Shown here one piece after another: positions 46,349 through 55,097 of a stretch of DNA of 64,000 bases. Every line of letters starts with the position of its first letter. Position 1 is the stretch's first letter. The position numbers were made by a program, and so were the translations under genes. The notes beneath the pieces are model-generated. The model ran no database searches. It was not told the origin of the DNA and saw only the letters and a list, made by a program, of their open reading frames with translations. Where the stretch lies: positions 30,737-94,736 of the forward strand of contig NZ_JFJZ01000016.1 in the NCBI RefSeq assembly GCF_002115825.1, written 5' to 3'. This DNA comes from Thalassospira sp. MCCC 1A01428. GTDB taxonomy: Bacteria; Pseudomonadota; Alphaproteobacteria; Rhodospirillales; Thalassospiraceae.

Positions 46349-47080
46349 ATGAAAACCATCGTCGTCTGTTCGGGCGGGCTGGATTCTGTTACATTGGCGC
46401 ATAAGGTTGCGCGTGAACACAGTCTGTACGCCCTGATTTCCTTTGATTATGGTCAGCGCCATAAAAAGGAACTGGATTTCGCCGCTGATGCCGCCCGGGA
46501 TTTGGGGGTTCGCCATCATGTGGTTGATTTAACACCGGTTGGCGCATTGCTGACGGGGTCGTCATTGACCAACGACGATGTTGCTGTGCCAGATGGCCAT
46601 TACGCAGAAGAAACCATGCGGATTACCGTGGTGCCCAATCGTAATGCCATTATGATGTCAGTGGCGTTTGGTGCGGCGGCCAGTGCCGGTGCTGACGCGG
46701 TTGCCGCGGCCATGCATGGCGGTGACCATTTTATCTATCCCGATTGTCGGCCCGACTTTATCGACGCCTTTCAGAAAATGCAAAACCACGCATTGGACGG
46801 TGTTGCGAAAATCCGTCTCTATACACCGTTTATCAACGCGACCAAGGCCGATATCGCCGCCGAAGCCGGACGGCTGGGTGTGCCGATTGACCGGACATGG
46901 TCGTGTTATAAAGGGGAAGAAGTTCATTGCGGGCGTTGTGGTACCTGTGTTGAACGTCGCGAGGCGCTGGAACTGGCCCGTGTACCGGACCCGACGGTTT
47001 ATATTGACCGTGAATACTGGAAACAGGCCCGTGCTGAACATGCCATGCGCAAAATGGCAGAAAACGCCCCCAAGGTTTGA
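46349..47080 (+). CDS. queC: 7-cyano-7-deazaguanine (preQ0) synthase
   Basis: ATP-dependent conversion of carboxydeazaguanine to preQ0 in queuosine synthesis. The protein is 243 aa, with PP-loop 'VVCSGGLDSVTLAHKV' and zinc site 'CYKGEEVHCGRCGTCVERRE'. 'VVPNRNAIMMSVAFGAA' is also characteristic. queD and queE follow on the same strand after a 311-bp gap. Confidence 0.97.
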   Translation: MKTIVVCSGGLDSVTLAHKVAREHSLYALISFDYGQRHKKELDFAADAARDLGVRHHVVDLTPVGALLTGSSLTNDDVAVPDGHYAEETMRITVVPNRNAIMMSVAFGAAASAGADAVAAAMHGGDHFIYPDCRPDFIDAFQKMQNHALDGVAKIRLYTPFINATKADIAAEAGRLGVPIDRTWSCYKGEEVHCGRCGTCVERREALELARVPDPTVYIDREYWKQARAEHAMRKMAENAPKV

Positions 47081-47391
47081 TCCGCCCCGGAAGGCAAAAA
47101 CATGCCGGGCGTGGTACACAGCATGTGCCAGCCTTGCACGTTTGAAAATTCCGGCACCTGTTGGCTAACCGGTAGCCTTGTTATCTTTACGGGTCTTGCA
47201 AAAAAGGCATTTTCGCCGGGCGCAACAACGGGTCACCGCACGATTATGGCTATTTCTAACACCGGTTAATGCGGCCCTGTTTGGGGGCGGGATTAACCAT
47301 GGATGATACCGTGTAAATTTTGCGCGACCGGATGTGTCATACCCAGCCAGGTTTGAAACGCCCGGACCGCGCCGTATAACAGAGCCAATAA
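47081..47391 (+). other. Intergenic region between queC and queD
   Basis: 311 bp with no supported gene. It contains a small hairpin, GGCTA-ACCGG-TAGCC (47163-47177), and probably the queDE promoter. I see no second aptamer-like sequence. Confidence 0.5.
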
Positions 47392-47748
47392 ATGTTCAGA
47401 ATTACCAAGCAGTTTGCCTTTTCGGCCTCTCATGTTCTGGGGGGGCTTTCGCAGGATCATCCGTGTGCGCGCCTGCATGGGCATAATTATATTGTCGAGA
47501 TTGAATTGCAGGCTGCAACGCTTGATAGCCGGGGTTTTGTGCGCGATTATCGCGAATTGACCCCGCTAAAACGCCTGATTGACGATGAATTTGATCATCG
47601 CCATTTAAATGATGTTCTGGGTCATGATCACGTCACGGCTGAAAACCTGGCGCAGTTTTTTTATGACTGGGCCAAGGGCCGCTGGCCGGAGGTTTCCGCT
47701 GTCCGGGTGTCGGAAACCCCTAAAACCTGGGCGGAATATCGCCCATGA
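47392..47748 (+). CDS. queD: 6-carboxytetrahydropterin synthase
   Basis: Converts dihydroneopterin triphosphate to 6-carboxytetrahydropterin in queuosine synthesis. The protein is 118 aa. 'FAFSASHVLGG' and 'CARLHGHNYIVEIEL' supply zinc-binding histidines and the catalytic Cys, and 'DHRHLNDVLG' the third region. It overlaps queE by four bases (ATGA). Confidence 0.96.
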   Translation: MFRITKQFAFSASHVLGGLSQDHPCARLHGHNYIVEIELQAATLDSRGFVRDYRELTPLKRLIDDEFDHRHLNDVLGHDHVTAENLAQFFYDWAKGRWPEVSAVRVSETPKTWAEYRP

Positions 47749-48575
47749 GCCAGCACAGCGCCCCTACCTTGCTTGCACCGGGTTGTTCGTCTGTGGCTGA
47801 CCCCGTTATGGATGGCGACAGCGACAAAGTGCGCCAGCACGGCAAAATTCGCATTTCCGAAATATTCGGCCCCACGGTTCAGGGGGAAGGTGCGCTTTTG
47901 GGGATGCCGACGGTTTTTGTCCGTACCGGCGGGTGTGATTTTCGGTGTTCGTGGTGCGATACATTATATGCCGTGGACCCGGCCTTTCGTGCCGACTGGC
48001 AGCCAATGGATGCGAATGGCATTTTGGCCCGGGTTTGCGAACTGTCCAATGACCGGCCTGTGTTAGTGACACTTTCCGGCGGAAACCCGGCCATTCAGCC
48101 GCTGGAAACCCTGATTGATCAGGGGCATGAACAGGGCTTTACCTTTGCCATTGAAACCCAGGGCAGCATCGCACGCTCATGGTTTGCCAAACTTGATCAT
48201 TTGACCCTAAGCCCCAAGCCGCCCTCAAGTGGTACCGTTTTTAAGGCCGATGATCTTGCTGCCTGCATTGTCGCAGCACGCAAGGGCGAGGGAGCCGGGC
48301 CCGCCATTACGTTGAAATTTCCCGTAGCAGACGACGATGACCTGGCGTTTGCCAATCATGTGCGGCAGTTACATGCCGATATTCCGTGCTATCTGCAACC
48401 GGTAAATGCCACCCCTGCTGCCCCGCATCCCGACGGGGCAAATGGCGTCGATATTGATGCCCTGACCGAAAAATACCGCTGGCTGGTAGATCAGGTGTCG
48501 CAAAAAGGCTGGTTTGATGTGCGTGTCGTGCCGCAATGGCATGTCCATGTATGGGGTAATTTGCGCGGGGTTTAA
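47745..48575 (+). CDS. queE: 7-carboxy-7-deazaguanine synthase
   Basis: Radical SAM enzyme making 7-carboxy-7-deazaguanine. It is 276 aa. The cluster motif is 'GGCDFRCSWCDTLYAVD', the preceding 'ISEIFGPTVQGEGALLG' is conserved, and the C terminus is 'VRVVPQWHVHVWGN'. The first about 33 residues ('MSQHSAPTLLAPGCSSVAD' onward) precede the conserved core, so the true start could be internal, although the overlap with queD supports 47745. Confidence 0.95.
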   Translation: MSQHSAPTLLAPGCSSVADPVMDGDSDKVRQHGKIRISEIFGPTVQGEGALLGMPTVFVRTGGCDFRCSWCDTLYAVDPAFRADWQPMDANGILARVCELSNDRPVLVTLSGGNPAIQPLETLIDQGHEQGFTFAIETQGSIARSWFAKLDHLTLSPKPPSSGTVFKADDLAACIVAARKGEGAGPAITLKFPVADDDDLAFANHVRQLHADIPCYLQPVNATPAAPHPDGANGVDIDALTEKYRWLVDQVSQKGWFDVRVVPQWHVHVWGNLRGV

Positions 48576-49169
48576 CGGCTTTTTTCCTGTTTTATACCCA
48601 TTATCGATGAGAAGAACGCATCGATAATTCGATAGGTGCGACGGTGTTGCGCTACCCATGCTGCGAAAGACAAAGGCTTCGTCGCGTCCGCCCGCCGGGT
48701 AAGCGGCTTGTTAACCGGTTTCGGTCAACAAGCTTTGGTCAATGTCGCTGGCTTGTGATCTGCGGTTGCTTTTTTTATCGGCCAGTATTGTGGGCTTTTG
48801 GCATTGCCCTATACAGAAAACGCGCAAATGTACCAACATTCTGTCGCAAATATTCAATTTGCACCGCAATGGTTATGTCAACCTTGCAAATAATAAACTT
48901 TTGGGTTTATTTTTTTGAAGGTGCCTTTTCACATGGTCTTTTGTTCCGGTGAAAGGTGCGCGGCGTCGAAACGCAATATTTCCCTTCTGCCGCTGCTTTG
49001 GGTTCTGCATTTCATTAAAAAGATGAGAATCTTTTTTATTCCAAAATGAATATCTGACGAAACTCATGAAACGGCAGGGTTCGCACCTTTTAGGTGATTG
49101 GAAATATAAAAAATAAAATAATCAAAGCCTCAAAATATTCGGGGGCAATCAGGCAGAGGAGGGCAGTAT
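48576..49169. other. AT-rich intergenic region before the BCCT gene
   Basis: 594 bp with no credible gene; the frame at 48644-48952 has no motif or ribosome site. Near its start is a 10-bp perfect hairpin, ATTATCGATG/CATCGATAAT (48600-48628), possibly terminating queDE though without a T tract. The rest is increasingly AT-rich towards the transporter, and GAGGAGG precedes its ATG. Confidence 0.6.
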
Positions 49170-50783
49170 ATGAGTGAGACTGGTATACCCGCGCCAGAGG
49201 GTGATTCAGAGGTAATCGAGACCGATTATGTCATTGGTCAGGATAATATTTCCAAACAGATTGGCCCATTTGGCCTTGATATTCATAATCCGGTTTTCGT
49301 GATATCCGGATTGACGATTGTTGCTTTTGTCCTGCTGACATTGGCGCTTCAAAATCAGGCGGGCGCCGTATTTAACGAACTACGGGACTGGCTTACTTCG
49401 ACATTTGACTGGTTCTTTCTTCTTGCAGGCAATGTTTTTGTCCTGCTGTGCCTGTTTCTGATTGTTTCGCCCTATGGCAAGGTTCGGATCGGGGGACAAG
49501 ATGCAACGCCGGATTATTCCTATTCCGGCTGGTTTGCCATGCTGTTTGCAGCGGGGATGGGCATCGGCCTGATGTTCTACGGCGTCTCGGAGCCGATTTC
49601 GCATTTTTCATCATCCTTCGCAGAAAATGCAGGAACAGCAGCAAGTTGGGCGCCACTTGGCGGTGCACCAGGCAATGCCCTGGAAGCCCGGCATCTGGGG
49701 ATGGCTGCAACCATCTTTCACTGGTGCCTGCATCCCTGGGCGATCTATGCCATCGTGGCGCTGTCGCTGGCGATTTTCTCGTATAACAAGGGCCTTCCCT
49801 TGACGATGCGCTCGATATTCTATCCGGTGTTTGGCGAGCGGATATGGGGGTGGCCTGGTCACATTATTGATATTCTTGCCGTTTTCGCGACGCTTTTTGG
49901 CCTTGCCACGTCATTGGGTTTCGGGGCAGAGCAGGCCAATGCAGGCCTTCATCACGTTTTTGGCCTGCCGGTTAATGAAGTCTCAAAAGTATTGCTGATC
50001 GTCGGCATCACAGGCATTGCGCTGGTATCCGTCGTGGCGGGCCTTGATGCGGGTGTAAAGCGCCTGTCAGAAATCAATATGGTGCTGGCAGCATTGCTGC
50101 TTCTGTTTGTGGTGCTTGTCGGTCCGACCTGGGCAATCATTTCAGGCTTTTTCACCAACCTTTACGAATATGCCCGCTATTTGCCCGAATTGTCGAACCC
50201 CTTTGGCCGTACGGATGACAATTTCCGCGATGGCTGGACCGCCTTTTACTGGGCCTGGTGGATTTCGTGGTCTCCTTTTGTTGGTATGTTTATTGCCAGG
50301 ATTTCGCGGGGGCGAACGGTTCGCGAGTTCATTGTTTGTGTTCTCATTATTCCGTCGCTTGTTTCGGTATTCTGGATGACAGCCTTTGGCGGCACTGCAA
50401 TCAGCCAGATCGTCAATGACGGGTATCAGGCCGTTGTTGATGCACCGCTCGAACTTAAACTGTTTTCAATGCTTGAGGCATTACCGCTTCAGGCGATCAC
50501 GTCATTCATTGGTATTTGTCTGGTGATTGTCTTTTTCGTCACGTCGTCGGACTCTGCATCGCTTGTGATCGATACGATTACGGCGGGTGGCAAGGTTGAC
50601 GCGCCGCTTCCCCAGCGTGTTTTTTGGGCCAGCTTTGAAGGACTGGTTGCTATTGCACTTCTGCTAGGCGGCGGATTGGGGGCGTTGCAGGCAATGGCGG
50701 TTTCAACAGGCTTCCCCTTTACCTTTGTTTTGTTGCTTGCCTGTTATGCCATCGTCAAAGGTTTGGCAAGCGAACCGCGCTAA
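49170..50783 (+). CDS. BCCT-family betaine/choline/carnitine transporter
   Basis: Inner-membrane transporter of 537 aa with about twelve helices. BCCT signatures are 'AAGMGIGLMFYGVSEPISHF', the long 'FYWAWWISWSPFVGMFIARI' with following 'SRGRTVREF', and 'FFVTSSDSASLVIDTITAGG'. The N-terminal tail of about 45 residues is acidic and cytoplasmic. Members take up glycine betaine, choline or related osmolytes by Na+ or H+ symport. No betaine synthesis genes are adjacent, so the substrate is not determined. Confidence 0.94.
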   Translation: MSETGIPAPEGDSEVIETDYVIGQDNISKQIGPFGLDIHNPVFVISGLTIVAFVLLTLALQNQAGAVFNELRDWLTSTFDWFFLLAGNVFVLLCLFLIVSPYGKVRIGGQDATPDYSYSGWFAMLFAAGMGIGLMFYGVSEPISHFSSSFAENAGTAASWAPLGGAPGNALEARHLGMAATIFHWCLHPWAIYAIVALSLAIFSYNKGLPLTMRSIFYPVFGERIWGWPGHIIDILAVFATLFGLATSLGFGAEQANAGLHHVFGLPVNEVSKVLLIVGITGIALVSVVAGLDAGVKRLSEINMVLAALLLLFVVLVGPTWAIISGFFTNLYEYARYLPELSNPFGRTDDNFRDGWTAFYWAWWISWSPFVGMFIARISRGRTVREFIVCVLIIPSLVSVFWMTAFGGTAISQIVNDGYQAVVDAPLELKLFSMLEALPLQAITSFIGICLVIVFFVTSSDSASLVIDTITAGGKVDAPLPQRVFWASFEGLVAIALLLGGGLGALQAMAVSTGFPFTFVLLLACYAIVKGLASEPR

Positions 50784-50802
50784 TCTAAAAAGCCGAATTT
50801 AA

Positions 50803-50843
50803 CCAACAACACCCCGTGCATTTACACGGGGTGTTGTTGGTTT
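50803..50843 (+). terminator. Terminator of the BCCT gene
   Basis: CCAACAACACCCCGTG / CACGGGGTGTTGTTGG is a 16-bp perfect stem with a 6-nt loop followed by TTT. Confidence 0.9.
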
Positions 50844-51221
50844 GATGCCAATTTTCTTTTCTCTGTCTTTGGTCATGTGAATGGTGCAGTTTGTCCTTGC
50901 TACCAGCATGATCGTAGTGCGTAATGGCGGGGTAACCAGCCTGGCAGTTACACTGAAATTTCCCGTACCAGACACAAAAAATGTTGTATTCGCCGATCCT
51001 GTGCGGCGGGCACAGGCAATATTTCGTGTTGTCTGTACCTGGTAAATACTTCCCCATTGTTGCGCCACGTCCTTGGGGCGCAATTGATATTGATGCGCTA
51101 TCGGCAGCTTTGGCGGGTGGGTGGACTCGTTTTTTCAAACGGGTCAGTCTGATGCGCGTGCCATGTGGCAATGGCGCATGTTTCAGGTTTTCGTTTTTTC
51201 GTTCCGGCGACAGGGTTTCCC
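50844..51221. other. Intergenic region before the first GNAT gene
   Basis: About 380 bp between the BCCT terminator and the GNAT start. Short overlapping frames on both strands show no motifs, and I call nothing here. Confidence 0.4.
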
Positions 51222-51782
51222 ATGGTCATTTTACGTCTTCAATCCCCCGATCATCCCGCGATTAAAAATCTGTTTCAACAGGCAGATCATCGCAGTGCCT
51301 CTCTTTATCCGGGGCTGGATCGTTCGGGGACAAGCGCACAGCATTTGATCGCGCAGGGGGCACGTTTTTTTGCTGCTTGTGATAAAACCAGCGGCCAGAT
51401 TGTCGGATGCGGTGGCTATGTGCCCATGCTCATACCCATGCCTGATCATGGCACCGAAATATCGGGCATGTTGCCATCTCTGCCTGCGGCGGGGCAAGGG
51501 GCCGGAACAGTGGAAATCAAACGTTTGTTTGTCGACCCGCTGGCAAGGCGGCAGGGCGTTGCCCGACAGATCATGGTTTGTATCGAGGATAATGCCCGTA
51601 AATCGGGGTATCAGGCGATTTATCTGGAAACAGGTGTCAAATCAACGGCGGCAATTTTGCTTTATCAGTCGCTTGGTTTTGTTCGTTGTGTGCCATTCGG
51701 TCCGTATCAGGATGATGAGAACAGTGTTTTCATGCGAAAGCCGCTGGTGGCGGAAAATACCATTACGGAAGCCTTCACATAA
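51222..51782 (+). CDS. GNAT-family N-acetyltransferase
   Basis: A 186-aa acetyltransferase. It has 'IKRLFVDPLARRQGVARQIM', with the acetyl-CoA loop R-R-Q-G-V-A, then 'IYLETGVKSTAAILLYQSLG' and 'FVRCVPFGPYQDDENSVFM', the classical C-terminal motif. The frame opens at 51165, but 'MVILRLQSPDHPAIKNLF' from 51222 is a normal GNAT beginning; ribosome sites are weak for both. The substrate is unknown. Confidence 0.85.
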   Translation: MVILRLQSPDHPAIKNLFQQADHRSASLYPGLDRSGTSAQHLIAQGARFFAACDKTSGQIVGCGGYVPMLIPMPDHGTEISGMLPSLPAAGQGAGTVEIKRLFVDPLARRQGVARQIMVCIEDNARKSGYQAIYLETGVKSTAAILLYQSLGFVRCVPFGPYQDDENSVFMRKPLVAENTITEAFT

Positions 51783-51943
51783 AACCCGAAAGCGGCATTA
51801 ACATTTGATGCCCGTGTGAAAACTGTATCTGCCCGATCTTGCCCCAAAATGATCACGATTTGTCTCAATCGCAGAATACCGCGGTTTTTGAAGTGATTTT
51901 GAGTCAAAAAGCCGCAAGTCATGCTTATTGCAATCTTTTGTGC

Positions 51944-51968
51944 GGAACAAGAAACATCATCCCGCGTT
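51944..51968 (+). promoter_or_regulatory. EcfG-type general stress promoter
   Basis: GGAAC (51944-51948), 16-bp spacer, CGTT (51965-51968), located 57 bp before the entericidin-like ATG. This matches the alphaproteobacterial sigma-EcfG consensus GGAAC-N16/17-CGTT. Entericidin and DUF1328-type genes are common members of that regulon. Confidence 0.65.
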
Positions 51969-52025
51969 TGAGATGGTGTGTAGAGAATACAAAACAATCT
52001 CAAGATCAAGGATCAGGAGAACATC

Positions 52026-52166
52026 ATGTCTACTTTCTTGAAACGCTTTTTTGCTTTGGCCATCATTGCCGGTTTTGGCATGGGGTTGGCCGCTTGTGAA
52101 ACCGCTGACGGTTTTGGCAAGGATGTCGAAAAGCTGGGTGACAACATTCAGGAAGGCGCCAACTGA
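52026..52166 (+). CDS. Entericidin-like small lipoprotein (copy 1)
   Basis: A 46-aa lipoprotein. A basic start and hydrophobic stretch ('RFFALAIIAGFGMG') lead to the lipobox 'LAAC' with Cys24, and the mature peptide begins 'CETADGFGKDVEKLG'. This is the entericidin A/B pattern of small membrane-active lipoproteins. AGGAG precedes the ATG. The mature peptide is acidic. It sits behind an EcfG-like promoter and 122 bp before a DUF1328 gene. A 46-aa paralogue lies at 55098. Confidence 0.85.
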   Translation: MSTFLKRFFALAIIAGFGMGLAACETADGFGKDVEKLGDNIQEGAN

Positions 52167-52288
52167 TTATTTCCGGGCGCAGGCTCGCGACCGATCGGTT
52201 TTGGCTGACGGCTGGTATAAAACTTGAACAGAAAACACGGGCAAATTTACCGGCCGCCTGAAAATATAATAACAACAGGAGAATTTTG

Positions 52289-52465
52289 ATGCTTGGTTGG
52301 GCAATTTTCTGTCTTGTCTTGGCATTGCTGGCCGCCGTTCTTGGTTTTGGCGGGCTTGCCGGAACATTTGTTGGAATCGCAAAGATTCTGTTCTTTGTCT
52401 TTATCGTTCTATTTGTGGTGTCGTTGCTGGTCAACGCCCTGCGGGGGCGCCGCCCGCCCGTCTAG
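52289..52465 (+). CDS. DUF1328 small membrane protein
   Basis: A 58-aa protein with two hydrophobic helices: '[20 protein letters not shown]' and '[20 protein letters not shown]', ending in a basic tail 'RGRRPP'. This is the DUF1328 (YtjA-like) pattern. AGGAG lies nine bases before the ATG. It probably shares stress control with the upstream entericidin-like gene. Function is unknown. Confidence 0.88.
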   Translation: MLGWAIFCLVLALLAAVLGFGGLAGTFVGIAKILFFVFIVLFVVSLLVNALRGRRPPV

Positions 52466-52500
52466 GCCGATACGTATAGAGGTAATCAAGTGATTACCGC

Positions 52501-52542
52501 AGACACAAAAACGGACCCTGCAAAGGGTCCGTTTTTGTGTCT
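52501..52542. terminator. Bidirectional terminator between DUF1328 and AraC genes
   Basis: A 19-bp perfect stem beginning AGACACAAAAACGGACCCT with a GCAA loop; T runs lie in both stem arms. The palindrome GGTAATC-AAGT-GATTACC lies just upstream at 52481-52498. Confidence 0.95.
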
Positions 52543-52568
52543 GGAAGGTGGGTTTGCGATAGTTTTTG

Positions 52569-53606
52569 TTATGTTTTTTGCGCGTTTTGTCCGTTTTGCT
52601 GCCATTCGCCAGGGGGCTTTCCGATAATGCGTAAAAATTCCCGGTTAAAATTTGACTTGGTGTTAAAACCGCTATCAAGCATGGCTGTCGTTACGTTTTG
52701 ACCCTGCAACAGCAACGAACAGGCGTGGCGAACCCTGTAGCCGTTAATATAACGCGACACATTTTCACCTGTAACCGCATTGATCGCCGTTGAAAGCTGT
52801 TTAAGGGGTAATCCCATTTTACGCGACAGGCGCGCCAGCGTCAGGTCCGGGTCCAGATATAGCGGGTCACGATCAAGCAAGGCGGCCAGCTGATGCATGA
52901 TTTTTGCGTGCTGATCGGTTTGGCCGGTCGGGGTGGTAGCGGTGGTTTGGGGTGTTCGGGCTGCCGATGCTGTGTCGGCGGTGTCGTAATTGGTTTCGAT
53001 ATCGTGTGACAGGCACAAATAGCCAATTACCAGCAACGCAACCGAGGATGAAATGCTTAAAATCCAGCCGGGAAAAGCGACAAAGCCGTAAGCCAGCGAC
53101 AGGCTGATCAGCGCATCGCCACCTGCCGATATGATCAGCGCCACAGCGATTACACGCCATATTGTGGCGGGCAAATGCCCCGCCGACAGGCGCGTATGGG
53201 CCAGATCGTCCTTCATGACATGCAGCATTGTCAAAATGGCAATACCATACCCGGTAAACAGCATGATCAGCAGGGCATCAATGGCCATCGGCATAAGAAA
53301 AATGCAGGTGATAACCAGCACCGGGACCAGCAGATGAAGGTAATCCCTGATCCGGGTTTGAACCCGAAGGCAGCTTTCAAGAAAGGCCACCCAGACAATG
53401 GCGGGAATAAGCGATGCTGTAACAGGTTGAAGCCAGCGAAGTGCTGTTATGCCGTAATATTGCACAAGCGACGTAATCACACTTTGCACTGCGCAAGCCA
53501 CGAGCAATACCAGTAAAAAAGGTTGCCCGCGCCTGCGCGAAATATTGCGCAGAAACAAAAAAGCCAACACCAGGGCAATGATCATGGGCAGCGGTAAAAC
53601 AAGCAT
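52569..53606 (-). CDS. Membrane-embedded AraC-family regulator
   Basis: A 345-aa protein. The first about 215 residues form about seven hydrophobic helices ('MIIALVLAFLFLRNI', 'LIPAIVWVAFLESCL', 'LVPVLVITCIFLMPMAIDAL'). A Thr/Gln-rich linker ('TPQTTATTPTGQTDQ') leads to an AraC HTH pair at the C terminus ('LTLARLSRKMGLPLKQLSTA', then 'AMLDSGFNTKSNFNREF' and 'GKPPGEW'). This design suggests a sensor in the membrane that regulates directly. It is divergent from a secreted hydrolase gene with paired palindromes between them. Confidence 0.9.
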   Translation of the reverse strand: MLVLPLPMIIALVLAFLFLRNISRRRGQPFLLVLLVACAVQSVITSLVQYYGITALRWLQPVTASLIPAIVWVAFLESCLRVQTRIRDYLHLLVPVLVITCIFLMPMAIDALLIMLFTGYGIAILTMLHVMKDDLAHTRLSAGHLPATIWRVIAVALIISAGGDALISLSLAYGFVAFPGWILSISSSVALLVIGYLCLSHDIETNYDTADTASAARTPQTTATTPTGQTDQHAKIMHQLAALLDRDPLYLDPDLTLARLSRKMGLPLKQLSTAINAVTGENVSRYINGYRVRHACSLLLQGQNVTTAMLDSGFNTKSNFNREFLRIIGKPPGEWQQNGQNAQKT

Positions 53607-53719
53607 CAGAGAGATTTCACTTTACGGCCATCGGGGTTCAACCGGCTTTTGCCGGGTTTAATCAGGTTCAACAGGTTTCATACCAGTTTTCGACAAGGAA
53701 GACATATGCAGAACGGGTT

Positions 53720-53754
53720 CTAAAACCGGTTTTGCGTGTCCTAAAACCGGTTTC
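53720..53754. promoter_or_regulatory. Paired palindromes 21 bp apart, candidate AraC operator
   Basis: CTAAAACCGGTTT occurs at 53720-53732 and again at 53741-53753, a direct repeat with exactly 21-bp period. Each copy contains the palindrome AAACCGGTTT. AraC-type proteins bind tandem half-sites on one DNA face with 21-bp spacing, so this is a strong operator candidate for the flanking regulator. Confidence 0.65.
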
Positions 53755-53782
53755 AGGACGCAACGATGTGTCATAACAGGGC

Positions 53783-53802
53783 AATTTCAAACCGTTGAAA
53801 TT
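53783..53802. promoter_or_regulatory. Dyad upstream of the hydrolase gene
   Basis: AATTTCAA-ACCG-TTGAAATT is an 8+4+8 perfect inverted repeat, 19 bp before the hydrolase ATG. It may be a second operator or a small RNA hairpin. Confidence 0.45.
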
Positions 53803-53821
53803 TAAAACACGGATTGAGATC

Positions 53822-54871
53822 ATGAAATATCTAACATCTGTTTTGGGTATGGCTACCGGGTTGTGGTTATTGGCTGGATCGGCGGCGTTGGCGGGGAACC
53901 CACCAGCCGGTGATTATGCCGGTTACGACCGGTTTGATGTGCGGACGGCCCATCGTTCGCAGCCACTTTCGGCATCGGTCTGGTATCCTGCCGGGACACA
54001 CATTTATCATGCACCGGTTGGCAAAAGCCCGATATGGCAAGCAACCGAGGCTTATATTGGCGCGGCCATTGCGCCGGGCCGCCATCCGCTGGTGGTGTTT
54101 TCGCATGGTTCTGGCGGTAATATGGACCAAATTGGCTGGTTATCATCACAGCTGGCGTTGCGCGGGGCGATTGTTTTGGCGGTTAACCATCCGGGCACAA
54201 CCAGCGGCGATTCATCGCCTCGACGTACCATGTATGTTGGTCAACGATCAGCCGATATCTCCGCCGCCCTTGATCAGATCCTCGCCAATCCCGAATTTGC
54301 ACCGTATATCGACCCGTCCCGTATTTCTGCTGTGGGGTTTTCGCTTGGCGGCACAACCGTCTTAAACCTGGCCGGTGCCCGATTTGATCCTGAATTGATG
54401 GCCGAATATTGTGCGAAACTTGGTGATCAGGCGCAAGACTGCCGGTTTTATCGCAAAGGCGGGGTCGATTTTAGCCACCTTCCCGCTGATTTTTCGGCAA
54501 CGTCTCGCGATGGGCGTATCGGCCAGATCGTTGCCATCGAACCGGGCATGACCTATGCGGTTAACAATAGCAGCCTTGCCGCCGTTACCGCCCCGGTTTT
54601 GTTCATTGGCCTTGGTGGCGAAAATGGCTGGAAAGCGGGGGATGTGGGGCCAACGGGAAGTAACCTTGTGGCGAAAATGAAAAATGCGTCGCAAGTGGTT
54701 TTCAGCCCGGCATTCCACCTGACATTTCTGGCGGAATGTGTGCCAGGTGCCGCCGAAATATTAAAACAAGCCGACGATGACGACCCGGTTTGTACCGACC
54801 CGCAAGGCACCAGCCGAAAAGAGGTGCATTACCAGATTATCAAGGCAATTGCCGCATTTCTGAAACTTTGA
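53822..54871 (+). CDS. Secreted alpha/beta hydrolase (dienelactone hydrolase/PAF-acetylhydrolase-like)
   Basis: A 349-aa exported hydrolase. A signal peptide spans about residues 1-23 ('GMATGLWLLAGSAALAG'). The oxyanion region is 'PLVVFSHGSGGNMDQIGW', the nucleophile elbow 'ISAVGFSLGGTTVLNLAG' holds the catalytic Ser, and His is likely in 'AFHLTFLAEC'. The ATG at 53822 is preferred to 53795 because the signal peptide begins there. Probable ester or lactone hydrolysis in the periplasm; the substrate is unknown. It is divergent from the membrane AraC regulator. Confidence 0.85.
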   Translation: MKYLTSVLGMATGLWLLAGSAALAGNPPAGDYAGYDRFDVRTAHRSQPLSASVWYPAGTHIYHAPVGKSPIWQATEAYIGAAIAPGRHPLVVFSHGSGGNMDQIGWLSSQLALRGAIVLAVNHPGTTSGDSSPRRTMYVGQRSADISAALDQILANPEFAPYIDPSRISAVGFSLGGTTVLNLAGARFDPELMAEYCAKLGDQAQDCRFYRKGGVDFSHLPADFSATSRDGRIGQIVAIEPGMTYAVNNSSLAAVTAPVLFIGLGGENGWKAGDVGPTGSNLVAKMKNASQVVFSPAFHLTFLAECVPGAAEILKQADDDDPVCTDPQGTSRKEVHYQIIKAIAAFLKL

Positions 54872-55097
54872 CCAGCGGGTTTTGTCGCCCGTTATGGGGC
54901 CGGTTTGCCGGTTTTGGTTGAAAATGCCGTTATCACAATAACAGGACCGCAATTTTTGTAGGGTGCGGGCATGATTTCGTTATATTTTGCGCATTAATCA
55001 AATCGGGTTCATTGCGCCGGTTACCTGTTCGGGGCTGGCGTATGATCCTTGTTGTGACGTTTTATGTGCTTTGTGCGAAAGCAGGAGAATACGGGTA

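Noticed and set aside
48644..48952. 102-aa plus-strand frame between queE and the BCCT gene
   Set aside because: Cys/Arg/Phe-rich with no ribosome site or recognisable domain.
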